From the NCBI GenBank assembly GCA_039707655.1, contig CM077676.1, forward strand, positions 80,585,395 to 80,649,394: a DNA stretch of 64,000 bases, given 5' to 3'. The notes below the pieces were generated by a model, which saw only the letters and a program-made list of their open reading frames with translations, searched no databases and had not been told where the DNA came from. This document shows positions 49,909 through 61,050 of this stretch, piece by piece (positions within the stretch are counted from its first letter, which is position 1; every line of letters begins with the position of its first letter). This stretch comes from Elymus sibiricus. Its lineage: Eukaryota; Streptophyta; Magnoliopsida; Poales; Poaceae. Made by a program: the position numbers and the translations under genes.

Positions 49909-50002
49909 ATGGACGCCGAGACCGACGCCGACGCAGCAGAGTTCGACTACACTCCCGACGAGCAGCCTTCCGACGACCAGCCCCTCTCAGCAGAGCTTCT
50001 AG
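49909..50002 (+). CDS. Possible exon 1 of an LTR-encoded acidic small protein
   Basis: From ATG at 49909 the frame gives 31 codons plus one base, very rich in Asp and Glu, with FDYTPDEQP and PLSAELL. It ends at AG followed by GCAAGC, a good GC-type splice donor. The related LTR at 52214-55947 has a recognisable counterpart (EYDY..DDQ..PSAEL) in the same place, although its start codon is ATA and it has a 1-bp deletion. The phase (one leftover base) matches the proposed second exon at 51504. Without splicing, the frame runs to 50106 with unrelated-looking sequence. Existence and function of the protein are inference. Confidence 0.4.
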
Positions 50003-51102
50003 GCAAGCAACCCCCCCTTGACGCATGCCTATATCACCTATTCCTTCTCCCTCCTGCTTGCATTAGAAATTGCTACTGCATTGTTTTATCCTATTCTGAT
50101 GCATAGCCTGTTCTTGTAACCGTTATTGATACCTGCCTGTTATCCTAAACTGCTTAGTATAGGTTGGATGGAAAACCATCTGTGGCCCCTCTTCCTTGCT
50201 GTAGTTGCCCCGCTTTAGTACTTGTGCCCCGCTCGATGTGATCGAACGGACTGAAAACATCACAACACCGCACACCCCTTAAGTTGCTCGTCCCTGCAGA
50301 GCTGGCATCGAGTGCCAAGGGTGAATCCTCTTATCTCACTTTCGATGATGCCTCTGTAGAATAGCTATTCGGTTGTGTGTTACCGAGGGTGATTCCTTGT
50401 TCATCACTTCCGATAAAGCTTCCGTCGTGCAACTCCTCGAGTGGGAATCCTTCGAGGGTGAATCCTCGGATTCCTTCTTTGGACACACAGATACTTTGAC
50501 CTTTGATACCGGCGGGTCAACCCCGAGGGGTACCCGCAGGGAATTATGAAGTCGGGCTTGCCAGGAGGGCACCCGCGAGAGATAAATGTGGCGGAACGAC
50601 AGGGCAGGCGGAGACCACCCTGTTCGTGATCCGTGTGTTACCAAGTCAGAGCGACAGGTAGTCTGATCGTCTCTGTGAGTTACTAAATACGCCTAACAGA
50701 TTTGGGTATTTGATCTGAGTGGGTCGTTGGCCCTATACGCACTACCACCACGTGGGATAATGGTTTATGGGACCCTCTACTGCGTTGTTTCTCCCGAAAG
50801 CTCTTCAGATGTCACAGTTCAGAGATGCGGGCTGATTGCTGGGGTGGGCTGGATACGTCACTGTGCATACAGTGTCGCGCCTGGGCCCCGGCCAGTCTCG
50901 CAACGTGCAGGAGTGCAAAGGGTGATGGGCCCAAGATCTCTTCGTACTTAGGATTTAGACCGGCGTGTTGACCTCTCTGCTGAGCCTAGGTAGGACTGCG
51001 TTGTGTCGATTACCCGAGGCCGGGCATTACCCAGCAAGTGTGTCCGGCCAGATGTAATCGAGCGTGCTGGGTAACAGTAGTGCACCCCTGCAAGGAAGTT
51101 AT

Positions 51103-51114
51103 CTATTCGAATAG
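51103..51114. promoter_or_regulatory. Conserved palindromic box in Tekay LTR
   Basis: CTATTCGAATAG is a perfect 12-bp palindrome. It is flanked by agttat on one side and cc(g/a)tgtcc(a/g)cgg on the other. The same block occurs at 52995-53006 (opposite strand) and 63942-63953, in LTRs that otherwise differ a lot. The role is unknown. Confidence 0.5.
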
Positions 51115-51503
51115 CCGTGTCCACGGTAACAGGACGCTCAGTGTTGTATCCCGATCTATTATTACTTGAACTGGATACATGTTAAATAATTATAAGCTCC
51201 GGGATCGCTTTCTCGTAGGGAGTCGAGGAAGGATCTCTAGGCTTTGCTTCCACATGCTTGTTAATTAATACTATGCTAATCTGCACTCTTCTTATGCTGC
51301 AAGACCCTGAAGATGCTAGTCTTCGATAGGCTAGGCCTTTCTCTCTATTCTGGCTTTGCTGCTATATAGTCCATAGATACAGCCTCTCCACTTGATACCA
51401 ATGCATAATTAGCATAGTTCTAATGTCAGTCTTGCGAGTACTTTGGATGAGTACTCACGGTTGCTCTGCTATTCTTTTCCCCATACCCACTTGATAAATT
51501 CAG

Positions 51504-51601
51504 ACGATGGAGCCCAGGAGCCAGACGCCACTGTAGGAGCTTACTACTAGGAGGGTCCCGATGGCACGTACTACTGGATTGAGCCAGCCGACCAGGAGTA
51601 G
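51504..51601 (+). CDS. Possible exon 2 of the LTR-encoded small protein (broken)
   Basis: This follows a CAG acceptor at 51501-51503. Joined in phase to 49909-50002 it reads DDGAQEPDATVGAYY, then a TAG (51548-51550), then EGPDGTYYWIEPADQE and a final TAG (51599-51601). The related solo LTR has DGAQE..., GTFYYEEIPADQE and a stop at the same spot. The C-terminal ADQE-stop is thus conserved between two diverged LTRs, which suggests past coding. The internal TAG means this copy is probably truncated. Confidence 0.35.
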
Positions 51602-51879
51602 TTCGGCGGCTCCCAGGCAGGAGGCCTGCGCCTTTTCGATTTGTATCGCTGTTTGTGCTAGCCTTCTTAAGGCAGATTTGACTAACTATGTCTATACTCG
51701 GATATAATTTGTGTGTATGACTTATGTATTCGGGTCCTCGCGACCCCTGGTTTGTAATATGATGATTTATGTTTTATTTGAGTTTAGAGTTGTGTTGTGA
51801 TATCTTCCCGTGAGTCTCTGATCTCGAGCGTGCACATTTGCGTGTATGATTAGTGCACGGTCGAGTCGGGGGCGTCACA

Positions 51880-52088
51880 AATTAACCAACAAGGGATTGA
51901 CAACCCCTTGTTCGCGTTGGGTGCGAGGATTTGTTGTTTTGTGTGCAGGTACTGCTAACGAGTTGTTGCGTGATTCTCCTACTGGATTGATTACCTTGGT
52001 TTCATAACTGAGGGAAATACTTATCTCTACTGTACTGCATCATCCCCTCCTCTTCGGGGAAATCCCAATGCAGCTCACAAGTAGCAGG
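51880..52088 (+). mobile_element. Athila-type 3' LTR tail, split off by Tekay
   Basis: Region 51880-52088 matches 24910-25118 nearly perfectly (aattaaccaacaagggattgac... to ...AAGTAGCA). It is the right end of the LTR whose left part is at 28344-29150. This shows that Tekay inserted into the Athila-type 3' LTR. Confidence 0.9.
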
Positions 52089-52213
52089 CATCATGAAATT
52101 GGTGATGGAGGATGGTTGATGTTGACGATGGCGATGAATCCCCCTCTCCAGAGCCCCGAACGGACTCCTGATCAGCCCTCCCGATAAAGAACAGGAGGTG
52201 GCGGCGGCTCCGT
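52089..52213 (-). mobile_element. Minus-strand Athila-like LTR, inner fragment
   Basis: Together with 55953-56334 this forms one LTR read on the minus strand, interrupted by the solo LTR. The joined sequence runs smoothly across the TCCGT/TCCAT target site. The rest of the LTR should lie left of the Athila-type element, outside the window, because that element inserted here at 52088/52089. Confidence 0.75.
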
Positions 52214-52511
52214 TGTGACGCCCCCGACTTTATCGTGCACTAATCATACACGCAAATGCACACGATCAGGCCTAAGGACTCACGGGAAGATATCACAACA
52301 CAACTCTAGACACAAAATAAAATAATACAAGCTTTAAATTACAAGCCAGGGGCCTCGAGGGCTCGAATACATATGCTCGAGAACAAGCGTTAGCGGAAGC
52401 AACAACAGTATCTAAGTACAGACACAAAGTTAAACAAGGGTGCCTTAAGAAGGCTATTATAATAGCGACACTGATCGAAAAGGCGAAGGCCTCCTGCCTA
52501 GGGCCTCCGAA

Positions 52512-52585
52512 CTACTCCTGGTCGGCGGGGATCTCCTCGTAGTAGAAGGTGCCTCCGGGGATCTCCTACTCCTGCGCTCCATCGT
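52512..52585 (-). pseudogene. Small-protein exon 2 relic in solo LTR
   Basis: After CAG (52588-52586) the minus strand reads DGAQE, a stop, then EIPGGTFYYEEIPADQE and a stop at 52512-52514. It corresponds to 51504-51601. Confidence 0.35.
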
Positions 52586-52994
52586 CTGATCGCAGCAATC
52601 GGGTATGGGGAAAAGAGATAGCAAAGCAACCGTGAGTACTCATCCAAAGTAGTCGCAAGATTGACATCAGAACTATACTAAGTATGCATCGGTATCAAAG
52701 GAAAGGGGCTATATCTTTGGGCTACACTGCAGAAATGCCAGATCAGAGGGGGAAAAGCCTAGCCTATCGAAGACTAGCATCTTGAAGCAATCTTGAAGCA
52801 TCAGAAGAGAGTAGAGTACAGCAACATATAATAGCAAACATATATTGTAGTAATGCATTGAGATCCTTCCTCGACTACCCCTGTGAGAAAGTGATCCCGA
52901 GAGCAGTAGTAACAGTTTATCATTGTACCAGTATCCATTTGTAGATGTAGCAGATCAGGATACAACTCCGAGCGTCCTGTTACCGTGGACACGG

Positions 52995-53006
52995 CTATTC
53001 GAATAG
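52995..53006. promoter_or_regulatory. Conserved palindromic box in solo LTR
   Basis: CTATTCGAATAG with the same flanks as 51103-51114, on the opposite strand. Confidence 0.5.
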
Positions 53007-53981
53007 ATAACTTCCCTGCAGGGGTGCACTACTGTTACCCAACATGCTCGATTAACTCTGGCCGGACACACTTTTCCGGGTCATGCCCGGCCTCGGCTGA
53101 TCGACACACCGCAGCCTACCTAGGCTCAACAGAGAGGTCCCCACCGGTCTACATCCTAAGTGCTCAGGGGTCCTGGGCCCATCGCCCTTTGCACTCCGGG
53201 TCGTTGTGTGCAGGGTTATATCCAGGCACCACCTCTGTCATGGATGGCGCCAATCCTGCCGTGCCACAATGCTGAACTGGACGTATGACAAAGCTTTCGG
53301 CTGATACATACGGCGTAGGGGGCCCCATTAAACCATTATCCCACGTGGTGGTAGTGCGTATAGGCCAGTGGCCAACTCAGATCAAATACCCAAATCCGTT
53401 AGGCGTCTTTAGTATCTCGCAGAGACGAACAGGGTTCCTGTCGCTCCAACTAGTTATCTTTCGGACCACGACCAGGGATCAGGCCCACCTCTCACCAAGG
53501 TAGTCTCCACCTGCCCTGTCGTTCCGACTACAGTGCAAGTTCCGCGTCGACTGTCGGAACAAGTCCCGAGCTACCACCACATTGGGTGGTACCGCTAACA
53601 GCCAGCCGTCACAGGACTCTCTCGCGGGTACCCTTGGGTTCAACCCGTCTGGTTTCATCACCTCGCAGGCACTCTTGGAGCCGGCCCGACTTTAACAATT
53701 TAGAGCATTGCAGTAATGTAAACAGTTCCGTGATCATTCCCCAGAGTGATCACGGCCCAATAACAAGCCTGGCATACGGACAAGGGTGAAGGGCCAACTG
53801 ATGAAAACAAAACATACCTAACTAAGCATCATGGGATAGTAGGTAGGTATAAGCAGCAGGCGACAAAATTAGGCTATGCATCAGAATAGGAGATATCGGA
53901 ATAACAACAGAAGCAATTCTAATGCAAGCATAAGAGAGAGAGAGAGGGCGATATCTGGATGATCAAGGGGGTTTTGCTTGC

Positions 53982-54062
53982 CGTGAAGCTCTGCTGAAGG
54001 GGGGGTCTGGTCGTCGAGGACGTAGTCATACTCTGTAGTGTCGTCGGCAGTCTCGGGTCTAT
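53982..54062 (-). pseudogene. Small-protein exon 1 relic in solo LTR
   Basis: The minus strand has ATA at the start position, a 1-bp deletion, then a frame with TEYDYVLDDQTPPSAELH ending at a GCAAGC donor-like site (53981-53976). It corresponds to 49909-50002. The amino-acid pattern is conserved better than the surrounding sequence. Confidence 0.4.
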
Positions 54063-55952
54063 CGAAAGAGAAAGGGGGGGGAAGAAACAATAAATACACG
54101 GCAAACAATGCATCACAAAGGCCTGACAAGGCAGTATGCTGTGCTAGGGGTGACCTATCGCAATGCTACACGTGGCAGACGAAGCGGGAAATTAACTGGA
54201 ACATTTTCCCGATTTTGGACATCTGTCAGACAGATGAACCGGAGTGGAAGGTTCCATGTTTGCAGTGCTGGAGGCATCTGACAGGTATGTGGACGGCATA
54301 ATCAGATTCTTCACATTTTTCTGATCGTTTTTCATATATAAATTATTTTCATCCGAGTTACAGTTTATTTTATATGCTTTTTCAAAGTTTTAATCATTTT
54401 CTGGATTTATTTAAATTATTAAATTAGAATTATCCGAAACAGTGTAATGGTGATGTCAGCATGACGTCATAGTGACGTCAGCGGTCAACTCTGGCTGACC
54501 AGAGTCAAACCTGACCAGTGGGTCCCACTGGTCAGTGACTGTTGAAACTAACAGAGGTTAATATAATTAAACTAATCCTAATTAGTGGCAGTGGACCGAC
54601 ATGTCTGTGCCTAGGGTTAAACTAATTGGGTTAGTTAGTGGGGTGGGGGCCACTGTCAGTGGGTTAGTGGGTTAGGTTAATTAGGTTAGGGGTTAATTAA
54701 ACGGGCGGGCCCCACACGTCAGTGGGTCACCCCACTGGTTTAAATGCGCGCGCGCGGGCGCGTGGCCGCCGGCGACTACAGGCGCGGCGGCGGTCCACCG
54801 GAGACGCGCTCCGGCGACCAAACGGGCGGCGGAGGGCAGGGATCGGACGAGGGGCTCACCGCGCATCTAATGGCGCATGCGGCCGAGGCAGGGGGTGACC
54901 GGAGTGATGGCTATGACGACGACCGAGCGGCGGCAGCGATGGCGAGCTACGGCTCCAATGCCGGCGAGCGATGGAGCCACGGATTCGAGCGGGGAACAGA
55001 GTGGTTTCACGCGTGAGCTCACAGTGGCGATGAAGAGCAGCTCGGGGAGGCCGGGGAGCTCGCGGCGACGCAGATCGACGGCGAGGTCGAGCGGTGGCCG
55101 AAGGCGGAGAAGGTCGAGGAAGGCGGCGTCGATGTGTCTCCCGAGCCCCGATCCAGTGGCGAGGAGGGAGAAGGCGACGACGACGGAGCTGCAGGATAGC
55201 TCGGGTCGGAGAGGGGAGGCCAGAGGCCGCGGCAATGGCGGGCGGCGGCAACGGCTGGTATGGGCGCGAGCGGAACAGAGAGGGGAGAGAGGCGAGAGAG
55301 AGGGAGGCGGGGAGGCGGCGTCCTTATCCCTGCGTCGGCGCGGCCGGCGAGGTGGTCGGGCGGCGACGTGCGGGCGCGGGCGGCGAGGTTGGATGAGGAG
55401 TGAGGGGGAAGACGACCCGGGGCACCTGTGGGCTGGGCCTGCCCTGTTTGAACTTAGGCCCAGACAAACAGTGCCCCGATCCCCTTTTCTTTTTCTTTTC
55501 TTCTGTTTTATTTCTTTCTCACTTTTGAAAAATGTTTAGCCACCATGTGACTTTTATAAAATATGTGACTTGGCCATAATAATACAATGTAATATTTGGT
55601 ACTGTCATAAAAAGGTTTGGAGTCCAGATGTTTTCAATTGAAATTTATTTAAATGAAAATGGATTAAATATCTCTGTTTTGGTACTATTTCATGATGTTA
55701 GAGTCATTTAACTTATTCAATTAATGTTGATTTTATTTTTATAATTGTTTTTGGATTATTTGCAATATTATGAACATTATAGTTTTCAAAATGGAACAAC
55801 TTTTATTTTTACTTCATATTTGAATTTCAATTTGAATTGGAATTTGAAATGAGATATGACTCTAATTGTGATCAAGACTTGTTAATCATGATGACTTAGC
55901 ATTATCAAAAGGGTGATCACTGTAGCTTAATACATGGGGTTGTTACATCCAT

Positions 55953-56334
55953 ATCGTAAAACACGATGAAACTTCTTCTCTTATTTTTTCTCGGGGAAAG
56001 AGAATTTATAGCGTTGGAATTAGGTTAGGAGGACCTCTGTGGGCCCCACAAGGCATCACGGCGCGCCCCCAGGGGGGGTCGCGCCCTGTTGCCTTGTGAG
56101 CAACAGGGCCCCCTCTCCAGTTGATTCTTGCCACAATACTTTTATATATTCCATAAAAAATCTCCAAAAAGTTTTGTCGAATTCCGAGAACTTTGATTTC
56201 TGCACAAAAACAACACCATGGTAATTCTGCTGAAAACAGCGTCAGTCCGGGTTAGTTCCATTCAAATCATGCAAATTAGAGTCCAAAACAAGAGCAAAAG
56301 TGTTTGGAAAAGTAGATACGACGGAGACGTATCA
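55953..56334 (-). mobile_element. Minus-strand Athila-like 3' LTR, outer fragment
   Basis: On the minus strand it begins TGATACGTCTCCGTCGTATC at 56334 and contains a ctataaattct TATA-like site (about 56005-56015). It continues past the solo LTR into 52213-52089. A purine tract, GCTTGGGGGAGT (56346-56335), lies before it, so it is a 3' LTR. It is a different subfamily from the LTR at 28344. Confidence 0.82.
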
Positions 56335-58450
56335 ACTCCCCCAAGCTTAACTCATTGCTTGTCCTCAAGCAATTCAGTTGACAAACTAAAAGTGATAAAG
56401 AAAAACTTTTATGAACTCTTTTGTTCTTGTATCCGTATATAAGCTTAAATAGCACCCATGTTTTCAGCAAAGATCATGAACTAACCATGCAAATGATAAC
56501 ACTTAGAAATTATATATACTCATATCAATGGCATAATCAACTAGCGAGCAATAATAACATATCTCAAATGCCAACAATTTGTCAAAACAATCATGATATA
56601 ATATGATAACATGGTATCTCGCTAGCCCTTTTTGAGACCGCAAAACATAAATGCAGAGCACCTCCAAAGTTCAAGCGGCGACTAAACATTGTATTTCAGG
56701 GTAGAAGAGATCCAGTCATGATGCACACAACATTAACTATACTCAATGCATAAGAATGACAATAGTGCTCTCAGGATTGGTGCTTATAATGAGAAGGTGA
56801 TTACTCAACAATAAAAGTAAATAACATAAAAGTAAATAAATAGGCCCTTCGCAGAGGGAAGCAGAGATTTGCAGAGGTGCCAAAGCTCGAAGCTTAAAAC
56901 AGACATGAAAACAATTTTGAGAGGTGTACTTTTCCTGTCAACGTTACGACTGAGGATTTTCAATATCTTCCATGCTAAACACATTATCGGTAGTTCCCAA
57001 GCGGAAAGGTAAAGTTTACTCCCCCTCCACCATACCAAGACAAGCCATGGCTAGCCAAATTCACGGGTGCCCTCCAAACGATCAAATTTCCGGGGGAGTT
57101 TGTTTTATTATATTTTTATTTATTTTGATTACAGGACTGGGCATCCCAATTACCAGCCTCTCTCGTGCAATGACAAGTGAATAAACACTCATCTTGAGAA
57201 TAACCCGCTTAGCATGGAAGATACTGACCGCCCCCTGTCGCTCCATGAGCGGTATGGGCACATAAAACAGATATTTATTTGAATGATTAGAGGTGGCACA
57301 TGCAAATTATACTTGGAACGGCAGAGTAATACCGCATATAGGTAGATATAGTGGACTCATCTGGCACAACTTTGGTTTAAGGATTGTGGATGCACAAGCA
57401 GTATTCCCGCTTAGTACGGGCGAAGGCTAGCAAATAAATTGAGAAGCGACCAACTAGAGAGCGAAAACGATCATAATCATGCATTGAGAATAATTAACAT
57501 TGAATACTAGCATGAGTAGGATATAAACACCCTAAACATAAATATCGTGAAGGCTGCATTGGTTTTGAATCAACTACATGGATGAACATGGGCCAAGTCA
57601 AGCCACTTGAAACATTCAGAGGATCATACCATACTAGCATACTACATCATAACCATTTTAATGCATGTTGACATCCAAGATAAATCATTATCCACTCCTA
57701 GCTACTTAAGCATGGCATGAGCAACTATAATCTCTAATTGTCATCACAAACATGTTTACTCATAATATGCTGACTCATGGATACTGAGTTAAACATATTT
57801 AGAAAAACAAAAACAACAAGAGTTCATACCAGCTTTTCCTTGCCACAGTCACTTCATCAAATAATCGTCATTATTGCATTTCACTTGCACGACCGAATGA
57901 TGTGAAAATAATAATAGTGCAAGAGTGCCGTGGACTAAGCTGGAATCTGCAAACATTTTATTCAAGGGAGAAGACAAGGTAATATTGGCTCTTTGTTAGA
58001 TCAACAATAAAGCACATGAAAGCCACTCAACATTTTCATCGTGGTCTTCTCCTTACGACGACTCAACGAAAAGAAAAGAAATTCAGAGAAACACACTGAA
58101 ATATTTTTGGAGTTTTTAGTTTTTCTGAAGAAAGCAAATTAAAGAAGAAAAACAAAAAGCGAGAAAAACTATTTACACGGGAGAACTCCCAACAAACAAG
58201 AAAAGAAGAAACGAGAAATCTTTTTGGGTTTTCTTTTAATACTACGAACTAACTAAAGGGAAAGAAAAACCGAAAAGAAGCGAGAAATATTTTTGGATTT
58301 TCAAAGTTTTTCAAACACACAAGAAGAAAGCGAAAATAAAACTAACATGGATATACCATGAAAAAGGATTGGAATGAAGGTGTGAACATGAATGTAATGT
58401 TGGTGAAAAATACGTACTACCCCAAGCTTAGGCTTTTGGCCTAACTTGGT
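56335..58450 (-). mobile_element. Minus-strand Athila-like element, 3' non-coding interior
   Basis: Parts resemble the reverse complement of the Athila-type interior in the duplication. The segment 57180-57430 (tagcatggaagat ... ccgcatataggtag ... agcagtattcccgctta) is the clearest match to 1250-1460. No coding sequence with motifs was found. Region 58050-58340 is an A-rich, gaaaag-repetitive stretch. Confidence 0.75.
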
Positions 58451-59049
58451 CTACTGCCATGGCTGACCCGGATAATAATCGAAGTGGTAGCTCGTGGAGG
58501 CGTTCTGTGCTGCCTCCTCAGTGAGATGGCTAGCCTCAACTGCCGCGTTATACTCGTGTACCTCGTTCTCATGAAGAAAATATCTCTGTTTGCTCTGGAA
58601 ATCAAAGAGGACATGAGCAGGCAAAATAACAGAGACAACACGGTATTTATCAAATATCAAATTATAGTCATATCTGTGAGTGTTGCGCTTAATAAACTCA
58701 TGGTTCTGCATTGCCTCAAAATTCAAGTATTTATAACCGGTAATAAAGGATCATTGGGTCTGGGTGAGACCCCTAGCCTCGCAGCTACGCGGGAGGCATA
58801 AATTCCTCCATACAAATCACCATTGCCCGCATTGCAGTGCAACCGACATGAAATAATAGCCCCAAGATTATAGTGTTTATTGCCTATTAAGGTGGCATGA
58901 ATAAGGCTCAGATCGGGGGCACAAAGTGCACTATAGTCTTGTTTACCAACAATGCATTTCCCATTAAAAAGTGCAAAGTACCGAATAGAGGGAAAGTGAA
59001 TGATTTTTATAGAGATGGAATAAAACTCTAGAATTGCGAGAGTGATACT
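58451..59049 (-). pseudogene. Gag-like ORF fragment of the minus-strand Athila-like element
   Basis: The minus strand reads from 59049 down through NGKCIVGKQDYSAL, LGAIISCRL and GNGDLYGGIYASRVAARLG, then shifts frame by two bases near 58735. It continues as NFEAMQNHEFIKRN ... RYFLHENEVHEYNAAVEA and ends YYPGQPWQ with a stop at 58451-58453. The GGIYA-R segment and the PGQPW end are characteristic of the gag-region protein of Triticeae Athila-type elements. The 5' part is cut off by the LTR inserted at 59050. It is non-functional. Confidence 0.65.
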
Positions 59050-60026
59050 TGATACGTCTCCAATGTATCTATAATTTTTGATTGTTTCATGCTATTATAT
59101 TATCAATCTTTAATGTTTTTATATGCAATTATATATCATTTTTTGGGACTAACCTATTAACCTAGTGCCCAGTGCTAGTTGTTGTTTTCTACTTGTTTTT
59201 GGTTTTTCAGGAAATCAGTACCAAACGAAGTCCAAATGCCACAAAACTTTTTGGAGAGGAGGCCAGAAGGTTCACGAAGCTTCCATAAGGCAATAGGGCA
59301 CGGCTCCAGGGGGGCACGCCCTGATGCCTTGTGGAGCCCTTGTGGCTCCGTTTGACCTAATTCCACTTCTATAAATTCTCAAATATTCGGAAACCAACAG
59401 AGAGCAGCCCCGAATAACTTTTACGCCGCCGCAAGCCTCTGTTCTTCCACGATCCCATCTGGAGGCCTTTTCCGGTACTCTATCGGAGGGTTTCTACACC
59501 AACCTTTCTGCCCTTCCGATGATGTGTGAGTAGTTTACCACAGACCTACGGGTCCATAGCTAGTAGCTAGATGGCTTCTTCTCTCTCTTTGATCTTCAAT
59601 ACCATGTTCTCCTCGATGTTCTTGGAGTTCTATCCGATGTAATCTTCTTTTGCGGTATGTTTGTTGGGATCCGATGAATTGTGAGTTTATGATCAGATTA
59701 TTCATGAGAAATATTTGAGTCTTCTCTGAACTCTTTTATGCATGATTGTTATAGCTTTGTATTTCTCTCCGATCTATCGATTTGGTTTAACCAACTAGAT
59801 TGGTTTATCTTGCAATGGGAGAGGTGCTTTGTGATGGGTTAAATCTTGCAGTGCTCAATCCCAGTGACAGAAAGGGACATGGCACGTATTTGTATTGTTG
59901 CCATTAAGGATAAAAAGATGGGGTTTAGTCATATTGCTTGAGTTTACTTTGTCTACATCATGTCATCTTGCTTAAGGCGTTACTCTGTTTTATACTTAAT
60001 ACCCTAGATGCATGCTGGATAGCGGT
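59050..60026 (+). mobile_element. Athila-type LTR fragment
   Basis: It starts TGATACGTCTCCAATG at 59050, after the possible target-duplication half ATACT, and follows the LTR at 28344/23782 to the point matching 24598 (gatagcggt). There it is cut by new sequence. It is more diverged from the duplicated element's LTR than the two units are from each other, so it is a separate insertion. A TATA-like TCTATAAAT is at 59368-59376. Confidence 0.82.
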
Positions 60027-60071
60027 TGATACGTCCAATTTGCATCATGATTTCCTATTGTTATTTATAAC
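60027..60071 (+). mobile_element. 45-bp start of another Gypsy-type LTR
   Basis: TGATACGTCCAATTTGCATC begins right after gcggt and resembles the first bases of another common Triticeae LTR. It is replaced after ttatttata at 60071. Only this scrap is present. Confidence 0.45.
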
Positions 60072-61050
60072 TAGTCGTCAACCCGTGCACCTGCACGACC
60101 TAGCTATTACCAGGATAAAGAATTATTAACAGAAGTCTATTAGCATGTAAAATGTAGGAGGTTTAATTCCATATGTCATACAACTGGACAAATGCTAAAT
60201 TATTCAAACAATGATAAAAAAACACGTGTATTATGGCCTTCATTTTTGGCTGGAGTGTGTCCGTTTTCCCTGTTATGTAAACTGCTATCATTGGTTTGAA
60301 TGAACCTTTCCTATAATAATCGGAAAATACAACTCTTCCTAAATTATATATATCGCATCTCTGTAAAAGTTCCGAGAAAGGCTACACACAATCACCACTC
60401 AACAATAGTTGAAATCAGAGGCATAAACTACATGGGCTATTTTTTCTCAAAGATGATGTATATTCAAAAGAACTGCATGAATTTTTTAATTAGAAGTGGT
60501 ACTGAGTGTTTTCTAAATATAATTCTAGCGACAGGTATTTGTTCCATTTAGTGATGGATTCCACTATCTAATAAGCACAACGGTTCGTATGTATATGTAC
60601 CACAATAATAATGCTACTCTTATCATTTAAATATGGATCTTCCTAATGCATTGGGCAATGCTCCTGCCTCAACTTCCGAAATGAACATTTTGATACTTAA
60701 TTGAGAATGTGCATATATATATCATCAAATTAGATAGTACACTATCTTGTAAAACATGTAGAAAAATAACCTTATAAATTTAAAAATTAATATACGTGGT
60801 GGTGAAATATCCCTATTTGAAAAAAAACTGACAACTTGCATTGCCGGCCCCTAGCACAAAAGGAAATGATATTCCTTCAACTGATATTTTTAATAGGTTT
60901 ATATTCATATGATTTTTTAATGTGTGACAATTTATGCATAATTTGCTACTTGTCTTACAATTAGGTGATTTCACATATAAATTAATGACCTTGCTAAGGG
61001 TCATATCTGTGATCCATCGCAGGGAGATTTCTGTATGTCGGATTGATTAT
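60072..61050. other. Unclassified AT-rich stretch
   Basis: It starts actagtcgtcaacccgtgc with a small inverted repeat, GTGCAcctGCAC, a kind of motif often seen at ends of unclassified grass repeats. I found no ORF with motifs, no paired terminal repeat and no RNA gene. It may be part of a DNA transposon whose other end is elsewhere. Confidence 0.35.

Larger units (their letters stand above)
29151..51879 (+). mobile_element. Tekay-type chromovirus, unit 2 (5' deleted, 3' LTR complete but split)
   Basis: This has the same layout as unit 1: truncated gag, pol split by CACTA (32646-38370), and 3' LTR from 39085 split by Copia (39979-48702). Here the LTR is complete and ends CGTCACA at 51879. Leaving out the Copia and one GTCGT copy, the LTR is 4066 bp. 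The element sits inside the Athila-type 3' LTR, whose parts flank it at 28344-29150 and 51880-52088. Confidence 0.92.
39085..51879 (+). mobile_element. Tekay 3' LTR, unit 2 (complete, 4066 bp without Copia)
   Basis: It runs from TGTAACATCC to CGTCACA. Segments 39085-39978 and 48703-51879 belong to the LTR; 39979-48702 is Copia. The last 2 kb (49884-51879) are not in unit 1. They hold a short acidic ORF (49909-50002), the palindrome CTATTCGAATAG (51103-51114) and a conserved coding-like segment (51504-51601). A purine tract (39072-39084) precedes the LTR. Confidence 0.92.
52214..55947 (-). mobile_element. Solo LTR of a Tekay-family element
   Basis: This is 3734 bp, TGTAACAACCCC to CGTCACA on the minus strand, related end to end to the Tekay LTR at 39085-51879. 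There is no internal region. It is flanked by TCCGT (52209-52213) and TCCAT (55948-55952), a 5-bp duplication with one C-to-T type change at a CpG. This is the expected product of recombination between two LTRs of one element. It contains an AT-rich part, a GC-rich block (54730-55450) and relics of the small-protein exons. Confidence 0.9.

Noticed and set aside
54744..55539. 220-codon and other ORFs in the solo LTR
   Set aside because: This is the GC-rich LTR block again, with overlapping frames on both strands and no motif.
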